Of a DNA stretch of 6,292 nt, positions 1 through 5,899 are shown piece after piece. The stretch lies in the NCBI GenBank assembly GCA_902766575.1, contig CACXED010000394.1, positions 1 to 6,292 on the forward strand, in the 5' to 3' direction. This DNA comes from an uncultured Ruminococcus sp. (lineage in GTDB: Bacteria > Bacillota > Clostridia > Oscillospirales > CAG-272). Numbering within the stretch: the first letter of the stretch is position 1; each line of letters opens with the position of its first letter. The notes beneath the pieces are model-generated. The model worked only from the letters and a program-made list of their open reading frames with translations, was not told the origin of the DNA and did no database searches. A program made the position numbers and the translations under genes.

Positions 1-104
1 CGATCCCGAAGGAGGGCTCGGAGCACAGCTATATGATCTATGAAAACCGCCGCTTTGAGTGGAAATCCCTCGACGGCAGGGTCTACATGGAGCATACGCT
101 GTGA
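1..104 (+). CDS. C-terminal end of an unidentified protein (5' truncated)
   Basis: An open frame enters from the left edge (first complete codon at position 3) and ends at the TGA at 102-104. It encodes 33 residues ending in ...DGRVYMEHTL. The tail is hydrophilic and rich in aromatic and charged residues, with no membrane segment and no motif I recognise, so I assign no function. It is treated as a real gene end because its stop overlaps the GTG start of ecfT (GTGA at 101-104), the classic arrangement for translational coupling. It is therefore probably the gene before ecfT in the same operon. In clostridial ECF loci of this kind that gene can be a substrate-binding or accessory protein, but nothing visible here establishes that. 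Confidence 0.6.
   Translation, partial: IPKEGSEHSYMIYENRRFEWKSLDGRVYMEHTL
89..92 (+). promoter_or_regulatory. Ribosome-binding site that decides the ecfT start
   Basis: GGAG lies 8 nt before the GTG at 101, inside the last codons of the preceding gene. It supports initiation at GTG 101 rather than at the in-frame ATG at 59. The ATG start would add 14 polar residues and a 46-bp overlap with the upstream gene. Confidence 0.6.
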
Positions 105-1009
105 AAAGCTGTCGATCGGAGCGCTCCGACGCCTTTGCCGAGCTGCATCCGGCGGTGGAGTTTCTGTATTTTGCGCTTGTGATCGGGCTTTCGATGTTCG
201 CCGCCCATCCGGTCTGCCAGCTGATATCGCTTTCGGGCGCGGTCGGATATATGCTCTGCCGAACCGGAGGACAGGCGCTGAAATCTCTCTGCCGCCTGCT
301 GCCGCTGATGCTGCTGACCGCGATTATAAACCCGCTTTTCAGCCACGAGGGCGCGACTATCCTCGCCTATTTCCCGAACGGAAACCCGCTGACGCTTGAG
401 TCGATAATCTGCGGACTGAGCACGTCGCTGACGCTTGCGGCGGTCGTCTGCTGGTTCTCGTCGGTGAGCGCGGTGCTGACGTCGGACAAGTTCGTCTGGC
501 TGTTCGGGCGGATAATTCCGGCGCTGAGTCTTATCCTGTCGATGGCGCTGAGATTCGTGCCGCGCTTTGCGTCGCACATGAGGGACGCAGCCGACGCGCA
601 GAAGCTGCTCGGAAACGACGTCTCAAAGGGATCGGTCAGATCGAGAGTGAAAACCGCCGTCGCGATACTCTCGGGAACGGTCACATGGGCGATGGAGAAC
701 TCGCTCGTCACCGCCGACAGCATGAAGAGCCGCGGCTGGGGACTTCGCGGACGGACAGCCTACACCGATTACCGGCTCGACAGCCGCGACAGGGCTCTGC
801 TCGCGCTGATCATCGGCTTCGGAGGCTATACGCTCGCCGGATACATATCGGGCGGGATGTATTTCAGATTCTACCCGACCGTAAAGGGAATCGGCTTCGG
901 AGCCTTTCCGGCGAGCTTCTTTTTCGCGTATCTTGTGCTGGCGTTCGCGCCGCTGATGTTTGACCTTGCGGAGGACTGCAGATGGAAACGCTTGAGATCA
1001 GGTCTCTGA
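101..1009 (+). CDS. ecfT: Energy-coupling factor transporter transmembrane protein EcfT (CbiQ family)
   Basis: This is the membrane scaffold (T component) of an ECF-type ABC importer; it links the two ATPases to the substrate-binding S component. From the GTG at 101 it is 302 residues, slightly longer than the usual EcfT of about 265. Hydrophobic segments lie near residues 19-50 (possibly two helices), 65-80, 100-125, 138-155, 232-250 and 265-287. The long cytoplasmic coupling region carries the two expected short motifs. The second, SMKSRGWG at residues 207-214, is canonical. The first, AQKLLG at 166-171, has Leu where many EcfT proteins have Arg. The following GRTAYTDYRL (217-226) is also typical of the family. 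The start overlaps the upstream stop and the 3' end overlaps the ATPase gene by 28 bp, so the gene sits inside an operon. Family assignment is firm; the transported substrate is unknown. Confidence 0.9.
   Translation: MKSCRSERSDAFAELHPAVEFLYFALVIGLSMFAAHPVCQLISLSGAVGYMLCRTGGQALKSLCRLLPLMLLTAIINPLFSHEGATILAYFPNGNPLTLESIICGLSTSLTLAAVVCWFSSVSAVLTSDKFVWLFGRIIPALSLILSMALRFVPRFASHMRDAADAQKLLGNDVSKGSVRSRVKTAVAILSGTVTWAMENSLVTADSMKSRGWGLRGRTAYTDYRLDSRDRALLALIIGFGGYTLAGYISGGMYFRFYPTVKGIGFGAFPASFFFAYLVLAFAPLMFDLAEDCRWKRLRSGL
970..974 (+). promoter_or_regulatory. Ribosome-binding site of the ATPase/S-component fusion gene
   Basis: GGAGG lies 7 nt before the ATG at 982, inside the last codons of ecfT. 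It fixes the start of the fusion gene and explains the 28-bp overlap as coupled translation. Confidence 0.7.
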
Positions 1010-3546
1010 GCTTTTGCTATACAGGCTCGGAAAGCCCTGCGCTCGATAATATCTCGCTGACGATTCGCGCCGGGGATTTCGTACTGCTCTGCGGACAGTC
1101 GGGCTGCGGAAAATCGACGCTGCTTCGTCAGCTCAAGCCCGCGATCACTCCGGCAGGCAAACGCTCGGGAGAGATACTGTTAGACGGCAAGCCGCTCGGA
1201 GAGCTCGACCTCGCCGCGCAGACCTCGCGCATAGGCTTTGTGACCCAGAGTCCCGACGATCAGCTCGTCACCGACAAGGTCTGGCATGAGCTGGCGTTCG
1301 GACTTGAGAGCCTCGGACTCGAGAGCGGCGAGATACGCCGAAGAACCGCCGAGATGGCGTCCTTTTTCGGAATCAGGGACTGGTATCACAAGAGCGTCTC
1401 GGAGCTTTCGGGCGGGCAGAAGCAGCTTCTGAACTTAGCGTCGGTGATGACGATGAATCCCGAGCTGCTGATCCTCGACGAGCCTACCTCGCAGCTCGAT
1501 CCGATCGCCGCGTCGGACTTCATCGCCGCGCTCGGAAAGCTCAACCGCGAGCTCGGAACGACTATAATCCTCACCGAGCACCGCCCCGAGGACTCCTTCG
1601 CCTTTGCAAACAGGGTCGCAATAATGGAGCGCGGACGACTGATCGCCTCGGGCAGCGCGGTCGAGGTCGGCGAAAAGCTGCGTGAGACAGGCAGTCCGAC
1701 CTTCCTCGCGATGCCTGCGGCGATGCGGGTCTGGTCGAAGATCGGCTTCGGCGAATGTCCGGTGACTGTCCGGGACGGCAGACGCTGGCTCGGCGAATTT
1801 TCAAAGACGCACGAGCTTCTGCCGCTGCCCGAGCCGCCCGAGCCGCAATTCGGCGAGGTGCTCGTCAGCGCGTCTGACGTCTGGTTCAGGTACGAAAGAG
1901 AGCTGCCCGACGTTGCCAAAGGGCTGTCGCTCGAGGTTCGGCGCGGAGAGTTCCTCGCGATTCTCGGCTCGAACGGCGCGGGAAAGACTACGGCGCTGCG
2001 GCTGCTCGCGGGGCTCGAAAAGCCCTATCGCGGCGAGATCAGGCTCGGCGGCAGAGTCGGAGCGCTGCCGCAGGATCCACGGACGCTCTTTCTGAAAAGC
2101 ACTGTCCGCGAGGAGCTCTCCTCGATGACCGACGACAGAGAAAAGCTCGGCGAGATGATATCGCTCTGTCGGCTCGGAGAGCTGCTCGACCGGCATCCCT
2201 ACGACCTTTCGGGCGGAGAGCAGCAGCGCGCGGCGCTCGCAAAGGTGCTGCTGACCTCGCCGGACATTCTGCTACTCGACGAGCCGACAAAAGGGCTCGA
2301 CGCGGGCTTCCGGAAAACTCTCGCGGCGATAATTTCAGAGCTGAAGCGTCGGGGAACGGCGATCATCGCGGTCAGCCACGACACCGAGTTCTGCGCCGCC
2401 TACGCCGACCGCTGCGCGCTCTTTTTCGACGGCTCGATAGTATCGGAGGGCAGACCGCGCGAGTTTTTCGGCGGAATGAGCTACTACACAACGCCGGCGA
2501 ACCGCATGGCAAGGGGCTTTTCGGACGCTGTGACGTCGGACGAGCTGATCCTCGCCTGCGGCGGAGAGTGTGAGGACGAGCTTCCCGAAGCGCCCTCAGA
2601 GCCGACGAAAAAGCTCTCCGAGCCGCAAAAAAAGCTCCCGTGCTGGAGAAAAATTCTCGCCGGAGCTTCGGGAATATCGGCGATAGTCTGCTTCGTGCTC
2701 GCGCTGAGGACGGTGGACTTCACGTCGATGAACGAGTTCGGAGCGATTCCCGATCTGCGGCTCTGCATAGCCCTGATCGCGTCGCTGACGATACTGGCGT
2801 TCGCGCTCGGAAATGGCGATAAAAACGAGCCGATAAAATCAGAAAGTCTGCAAAGAAAAAAGCTCCCGAAGCGCACCAAAGCCGCGGCGGCGATGGTTCT
2901 GCTCGCGGTTCCGCTGACTTTGTGGCTCGGTTCGAACCTTACCGGAGATCGGAGCTATTACATAACCGCGCTTTTGGTGATGCTCGAGTGTATGCTGCCC
3001 TTTTTCATCGTATTCGAGGGCAGGCGGCCTTCGTCGCGTGAGATCGCGGTGACGGCGGTGCTCTGCGCGCTGGGAGTCGCGGGACGGACGGTATTCTTCA
3101 TGCTGCCGCAGTTCAAACCGGTGCTGGCGCTGACAGTCATAGCCGGAGCGGCGTTCGGCGGCGAGACCGGATTCCTCGTCGGAGCGATGACGATGCTCGT
3201 GTCGAATATGCTCTTTTCGCAGGGACCGTGGACGCCGTGGCAGATGTTCGCGATGGGGCTTGTCGGATTTTTAGCGGGGATACTCTGCGAAAGCAGGCTG
3301 CTGAAGCGCTCGAGGGGCGCGCTCTGCGTGTTCGGAGGGCTTGCGGCGATAGTCGTCTACGGCGGGATAATGAACTCGGCGTCGGCGCTGATCTGGCAGA
3401 GGGAAGTGAATTTCGGAGTTCTGCTGACGTATTTCGCGACCGGATTTCCGATGGACTGCGTACACGCGGCGGCGACCGTGCTGTTCCTCTGGTTCGGAGC
3501 CGAGCCGATGCTTGAAAAGCTCGGACGGATCAAATCAAAGCTGTAA
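982..3546 (+). CDS. Fused ECF transporter protein: two ATPase domains (EcfA-EcfA') plus membrane S-component-like domain
   Basis: This 854-residue protein should power and provide substrate specificity for an ECF importer, working with the EcfT encoded just upstream. ATPase 1 (about 3-245) has Walker A GQSGCGKST at 38-46, Q-loop Q89, signature LSGGQ at 142-146, Walker B ending D166 with catalytic E167, and switch H200. ATPase 2 (about 292-500) has Walker A GSNGAGKTT at 329-337, Q364, LSGGE at 409-413, D433/E434 and H466. Both sites look intact. A charged, Pro/Lys-rich linker (about 527-556) leads to four hydrophobic segments (about 563-579, 593-610, 634-650, 658-677), then a six-helix core (about 687-838) resembling ECF S components. 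That core contains GPWTPWQMF (748-756) and FKPVLAL (711-717). Charged linkers at 613-633 and 680-686 fit a cytoplasmic location. The substrate is unresolved; CbrT-like cobalamin uptake is only one possibility. Double-ATPase fusions are known in the family; adding the S part to the same chain is less usual. Confidence 0.88.
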   Translation: METLEIRSLSFCYTGSESPALDNISLTIRAGDFVLLCGQSGCGKSTLLRQLKPAITPAGKRSGEILLDGKPLGELDLAAQTSRIGFVTQSPDDQLVTDKVWHELAFGLESLGLESGEIRRRTAEMASFFGIRDWYHKSVSELSGGQKQLLNLASVMTMNPELLILDEPTSQLDPIAASDFIAALGKLNRELGTTIILTEHRPEDSFAFANRVAIMERGRLIASGSAVEVGEKLRETGSPTFLAMPAAMRVWSKIGFGECPVTVRDGRRWLGEFSKTHELLPLPEPPEPQFGEVLVSASDVWFRYERELPDVAKGLSLEVRRGEFLAILGSNGAGKTTALRLLAGLEKPYRGEIRLGGRVGALPQDPRTLFLKSTVREELSSMTDDREKLGEMISLCRLGELLDRHPYDLSGGEQQRAALAKVLLTSPDILLLDEPTKGLDAGFRKTLAAIISELKRRGTAIIAVSHDTEFCAAYADRCALFFDGSIVSEGRPREFFGGMSYYTTPANRMARGFSDAVTSDELILACGGECEDELPEAPSEPTKKLSEPQKKLPCWRKILAGASGISAIVCFVLALRTVDFTSMNEFGAIPDLRLCIALIASLTILAFALGNGDKNEPIKSESLQRKKLPKRTKAAAAMVLLAVPLTLWLGSNLTGDRSYYITALLVMLECMLPFFIVFEGRRPSSREIAVTAVLCALGVAGRTVFFMLPQFKPVLALTVIAGAAFGGETGFLVGAMTMLVSNMLFSQGPWTPWQMFAMGLVGFLAGILCESRLLKRSRGALCVFGGLAAIVVYGGIMNSASALIWQREVNFGVLLTYFATGFPMDCVHAAATVLFLWFGAEPMLEKLGRIKSKL
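2607..2634 (+). other. Possible -1 frameshift-prone sites in the inter-domain linker
   Basis: Within the linker joining the ATPases to the membrane part, the in-frame Lys-Lys codons form G AAA AAG (2607-2613) and A AAA AAG (2628-2634). The second is the same heptamer and phase as the dnaX frameshift site. A -1 slip at the second site would read 62 more codons and stop at the TAA 2820-2822, giving an ATPase-only protein of about 613 residues. Weak downstream pairing is possible: TCCCG 2636-2640 with CGGGA 2669-2673, with GAGAA/TTCTC nested inside. No convincing internal Shine-Dalgarno stimulator is seen. The motif is visible; its use is inference, and Lys-rich linkers produce such strings by chance. 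Confidence 0.3.
2628..2868 (+). repeat. Pair of 13-bp direct repeats in the two hydrophilic linkers
   Basis: AAAAAAGCTCCCG occurs at 2628-2640 and again at 2856-2868, in the same reading phase, coding for Lys-Lys-Leu-Pro both times. The copies sit in the two cytoplasmic, Lys-rich linkers that flank the first pair of extra membrane helices of the fusion protein. A shorter relative, AAAAAGCTC, is at 2608-2616. This may reflect local duplication, a shared linker composition, or a conserved frameshift signal. Confidence 0.5.
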
Positions 3547-3554
3547 ATCAATTT

Positions 3555-3561
3555 GAAGGGA
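3555..3561 (+). promoter_or_regulatory. Ribosome-binding site of the SGNH gene
   Basis: The purine-rich stretch GAAGGGA lies about 10 nt upstream of the ATG at 3572 and supports that start. Only 25 bp separate this gene from the transporter gene and no terminator hairpin is visible between them, so it may be read as the last gene of the ECF operon. Confidence 0.5.
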
Positions 3562-3571
3562 TGGAAATAAA

Positions 3572-4366
3572 ATGAACGAGACAATTGAAGAACTCAACGC
3601 GAAAATCACCGAGCTTTCGGGCGAGGTCGAAGCCTTGAAGCGCTCGAATCCGCTCTGGGGCAAGAAGTGGTTCGCGACCGGCGACAGCTTCACCGAGGGC
3701 GATTTCAGCCATTCAGCAAAGGAGGATTTCATATTCGAGACCGGACGATTCGCCGGAAAGAATAAGGTTTATCCTTTCTTCATCGCCGAGCGCAACAACA
3801 TGGAGGTTATCAACGACGGTCTGTGCGGGAGCATACTCCCTTACGATAAGGAGTACGTCTCGGGCGCTTCGACCGACCCGAATCTCCGCCGCCCGTTCAC
3901 TCACGAGCGCTACAAGAAGATTCCCGCCGACGTCGATTACATCACGCTCTGGTTCGGCATCAACGACGGCTGGCACACCGAGCTCGGAACCATCGACGAC
4001 GCCGAGAACAAGACCTTTTACGGCGGATGGAATTTCATCCTCCCATATCTTATAAAGAATTTCCCGAACGCGAAGATCGGCGTGATCGTCACCAACACCA
4101 ACGGCGGCTACCCGGAATACCGCAAGGCGACCCGCGAGTGCTGCCGCAAGTGGGGAATCCCTTTCCTCGACCTGATGGGCGACGAGCAGATATACCCGAG
4201 CACCGGCGGCCGCGAGGAGGGTATGTGTCTCTGCGACGAGGCGAAAAACCTCTGGTACGAGCGATTCAAGGTCAAATGCGTCGAGGGTCAGAGCAACGGT
4301 CATCCCTGTCCGCAGTGGCACGAGTTCCAGTCCTACTTCATCGAGGCGTTCCTCAGAAGACTATAA
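3572..4366 (+). CDS. SGNH/GDSL-hydrolase-fold protein with N-terminal coiled coil
   Basis: A 264-residue protein of the SGNH/GDSL superfamily, whose members are mostly esterases or deacetylases acting on acyl or acetyl groups, often of carbohydrates. Visible blocks are GDSF at 37-40 (nucleophile Ser39), NDGLCG at 81-86 (oxyanion glycine, block II), and GIND at 129-132 (block III, Asn131). A C-terminal NGHP at 242-245 supplies the candidate catalytic His244. The Asp normally three residues before that His is not present; the position is Ser241. Residues 1-25 form a short coiled coil with hydrophobic residues at 5, 8, 12, 15, 19 and 22, a perfect 3-4 heptad, suggesting oligomerisation. No signal peptide or membrane segment is seen, so the protein is probably cytoplasmic. 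Cys/His residues cluster late in the chain (C219, C221, C236, H244, C246, H250). The fold call is secure; substrate and activity are not. Confidence 0.8.
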   Translation: MNETIEELNAKITELSGEVEALKRSNPLWGKKWFATGDSFTEGDFSHSAKEDFIFETGRFAGKNKVYPFFIAERNNMEVINDGLCGSILPYDKEYVSGASTDPNLRRPFTHERYKKIPADVDYITLWFGINDGWHTELGTIDDAENKTFYGGWNFILPYLIKNFPNAKIGVIVTNTNGGYPEYRKATRECCRKWGIPFLDLMGDEQIYPSTGGREEGMCLCDEAKNLWYERFKVKCVEGQSNGHPCPQWHEFQSYFIEAFLRRL

Positions 4367-4382
4367 AATCTCAGTAAAAATC

Positions 4383-4406
4383 AGGCTCCGCGAAAGCGGA
4401 GCTTTT
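4383..4406. terminator. Bidirectional intrinsic terminator between convergent genes
   Basis: The 7-bp perfect stem GCTCCGC (4385-4391) / GCGGAGC (4396-4402) closes on a GAAA tetraloop. It can extend by a G-T and an A-T pair to 4383-4404. TTTTATTA follows on the plus strand, serving the SGNH gene. On the minus strand the complement of AAAAA (4376-4380) gives a T-run, serving the alkylation repair gene. The position, exactly in the 44-bp gap between two convergent stop codons, fits a shared terminator. Confidence 0.85.
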
Positions 4407-4410
4407 ATTA

Positions 4411-5067
4411 TCATTTTCTGTCTGCAAGCCGTCTCAGCAATGCTTTGTGCCCGTCCGTAACGCGATAGCTCTCGCGCGCCTTTCGGATCGTCCTCTCCCG
4501 CGTCCTGCCGTCGAGACGGTCGAGATATCCGAGCGCGCGCTCAAAATCGGTCGCCATCGCCGTCGCGAAATACCATGCGACAGCTGTCGAGACATAGTAC
4601 TCCGAGCAGTCAAGCGATGCGGCCCGCTCCATCCATTCGTCCGAAAAGAGCTGCTTCTTCATCAGCAGATTCAAGCCGAACCTCACGGTGTATACGCGCT
4701 CCGACCCGAGCCAGCCGATTATCCTCTCGCCGCAGTCGGAGTTTATCAGCGCGCGCGGCGAGAGCTGATCGCAGGTCGCCCAGTTGTCGATAAAGGGAAG
4801 AAAGCGCTCGAGCGCGGGCAGCTGCTCATCGTATCTCATCGGCGCGAGCAGAAAGGCGTGGAGCTGATTCTCCTCAAAATATTCATGCGGCAGGGAAGCG
4901 AGAAAGCTGCGCTTTTCTGATTCGCAAAGCTCCTTTGCCAGTGCTTTCAGCTTGGGCGTCGAGACTCCGATTATTCTTTCTGCGGGCAGGGTCGGTATCA
5001 GTCTTTGGTTGAAGCGACGGAGCTTTTCGTCGGCGAGGGAAAAGAGTCTATTCTGTATGTCGGTCAC
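4411..5067 (-). CDS. DNA alkylation repair protein, AlkD-type HEAT-like-repeat glycosylase
   Basis: This protein matches the DNA alkylation repair family (AlkD type), which removes positively charged alkylated purines such as N3- and N7-alkyl adducts from DNA in the cytoplasm. From GTG 5067 it has 218 residues, a typical length, and is entirely alpha-helical in character. Recognisable family stretches are QNRLFSLADEKLRRF near residue 5, IGVSTPKL at 33-40, YTVRFGLNLLMK at 126-137, YYVSTAVAWYF at 157-167 and IRKARESYRV near 194-203. The Trp-x3-Asp pair WATCD (W96, D100) corresponds to the catalytic-site Trp and Asp of Bacillus cereus AlkD (W109/D113). R129 and W165 are probable equivalents of its other pocket residues. 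The start overlaps the araC stop by 20 bp, so translation is probably coupled. An alternative GTG at 5076 would add three residues. Confidence 0.88.
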   Translation of the reverse strand: MTDIQNRLFSLADEKLRRFNQRLIPTLPAERIIGVSTPKLKALAKELCESEKRSFLASLPHEYFEENQLHAFLLAPMRYDEQLPALERFLPFIDNWATCDQLSPRALINSDCGERIIGWLGSERVYTVRFGLNLLMKKQLFSDEWMERAASLDCSEYYVSTAVAWYFATAMATDFERALGYLDRLDGRTRERTIRKARESYRVTDGHKALLRRLADRK

Positions 5068-5836
5068 CAGTATCACCTCTATCTTCGGGATAGCGTATCT
5101 GCGACGGCGTCAGCCCGGTCTCGGATTTGAGAACATAGTTCATGTAGGACTGATTCTCAAAGCCGCAGAGCTGCGCGATCTCGCTGTAGCCGAGGGAGCT
5201 CTGCCGCAGCAGCTCGAGCGCTCTCGCGACCCGGATGCTTTTCAGATATTCCCGCGGCGAGACCTCCATGATCCGGCAGAATACCTTGCGGTAGAAATTC
5301 TTTGACAGATATGCGATCCCGGCGAGAGTGTCGAGGGTTATCCGGCTGCCGTAATTCTGCTCCATATACTCCTTAGTGGCGAGGATGCGCTCCATGTAGG
5401 GCTCGCGGCTCGCGCGGGAAAGGCTCTGACCGCTGTCAGGCTCTGTCAGCCCGCCGAGCTCGGTCAGCCTGACGAGAAGCTCGCAGAGATATGACAGCCG
5501 CTTCAAGCCCTCGCTGCCGACGAGCCTTGACATCAACCTTGAAAGCTCCGAGTCGGGCGCGGTCGGGATTATTGTCGGAAGTCCCGAGAGCTCCTTCTCG
5601 TCCGACTCGAAATGGACGTAGAGACAGTCGAAGCGTCCGATGCTGAATCGCTCGCTGCCCGGCTTGGCGAGCAGAAAATGACAGCCGGAGTGCGGATATT
5701 TGATCCCGTCGACGACGCTGAAGCCCTCGCCGCCCGAGTAGTATTCAAGCTCGTAATAAACGACCGCGCGTCTCGGAGAAGTCTCGGCGCTGTAAAAATC
5801 CGACGAGCGGAAATTTCCTGTGTGAATTATCTTCAT
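5048..5836 (-). CDS. AraC-family transcriptional regulator (cupin sensor + double HTH)
   Basis: From ATG 5836 this is a 262-residue cytoplasmic transcription factor of the AraC/XylS family. Residues 1 to about 90 look like the AraC-type cupin ligand-binding fold: beta-rich, with the GIKYPHSGCHFLLAKPG stretch near 44-60 that is usual there. A helical linker follows. The DNA-binding domain spans about 147-248, with the first helix-turn-helix around ITLDTLAGIAYLSKNFYRKVF (166-186) and the second around GYSEIAQLCGFENQSYMNYVL (216-236), ending in the family hallmark GLTPSQIR (241-248). Such regulators usually respond to sugars. It is divergent from the GH16 gene 117 bp away, so that gene is the likeliest target, possibly with autoregulation. 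It overlaps the alkylation repair gene downstream. An in-frame TTG at 5863 would add nine residues, but neither start has a clear ribosome-binding site; I prefer ATG. Confidence 0.88.
   Translation of the reverse strand: MKIIHTGNFRSSDFYSAETSPRRAVVYYELEYYSGGEGFSVVDGIKYPHSGCHFLLAKPGSERFSIGRFDCLYVHFESDEKELSGLPTIIPTAPDSELSRLMSRLVGSEGLKRLSYLCELLVRLTELGGLTEPDSGQSLSRASREPYMERILATKEYMEQNYGSRITLDTLAGIAYLSKNFYRKVFCRIMEVSPREYLKSIRVARALELLRQSSLGYSEIAQLCGFENQSYMNYVLKSETGLTPSQIRYPEDRGDTGDRHTE
5072..5079 (-). promoter_or_regulatory. Ribosome-binding site that decides the alkylation repair gene start
   Basis: On the minus strand GAGGTGAT lies inside the last codons of araC, with its GAGG core 8 nt before GTG 5067. 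It closely matches the full anti-Shine-Dalgarno complement. Because it overlaps the earlier in-frame GTG at 5076-5074, that codon is unlikely to be the start. The resulting N-terminus (M-T-D-I-Q) also matches the usual beginning of the family. Confidence 0.65.
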
Positions 5837-5866
5837 TTTCAGATGAGTTCGATTTCGTAACAAGCG

Positions 5867-5893
5867 AGCGCTTTTTCGAAAGAAAAAGGCGCT
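5867..5893. repeat. Inverted repeat / hairpin with GAAA loop in the divergent control region
   Basis: AGCGCTTTTTC (5867-5877) pairs with GAAAAAGGCGCT (5882-5893) around a GAAA loop, giving 11 base pairs and one bulged G (5889). It is followed by neither a plus-strand T-run nor a gene end, so it does not read as a simple terminator. Its right arm covers where the -35 element of the GH16 promoter would lie. In the opposite direction it would fall at or near the 5' end of the araC transcript. It may be an operator or an mRNA leader hairpin. Confidence 0.5.
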
Positions 5894-5899
5894 GAAAGC

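Noticed and set aside
59..100. ATG at 59 as the ecfT start
   Set aside because: It would overlap the upstream gene by 46 bp and add a polar, unfamily-like leader. GTG 101 has GGAG at good spacing and the coupling overlap GTGA.
1386..1919. Long minus-strand open frame inside the fusion gene
   Set aside because: It is low-complexity, Ser/Arg-rich and lies wholly antisense to a firm ABC ATPase. GC-rich codon use creates such open frames. The other open frames opposite or out of phase with the six firm genes were dropped for the same reason.
2640..2822. Independent small plus-strand gene within the fusion gene
   Set aside because: It has no ribosome-binding site or family resemblance. It is of interest only as the -1 frame that a ribosomal slip at 2628-2634 would enter.
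3713..4321. 202-residue minus-strand open frame opposite the SGNH gene
   Set aside because: It is antisense to a gene with clear GDS, GxND and His blocks. Its translation is a Val/Leu/Ala/Arg-rich mirror product with no recognisable domain.
5048..5836. Ada-like alkyl-damage sensor
   Set aside because: The N-terminal half is a cupin-like sensor without the four-Cys zinc site or methyl-acceptor motif of Ada. Only the AraC-type DNA-binding domain is shared.
5837..5863. TTG at 5863 as the araC start
   Set aside because: It is a weak start codon without a ribosome-binding site, and the nine added residues are basic and unlike the usual family N-terminus. ATG 5836 begins the recognisable sensor domain, although it too lacks a clear site.
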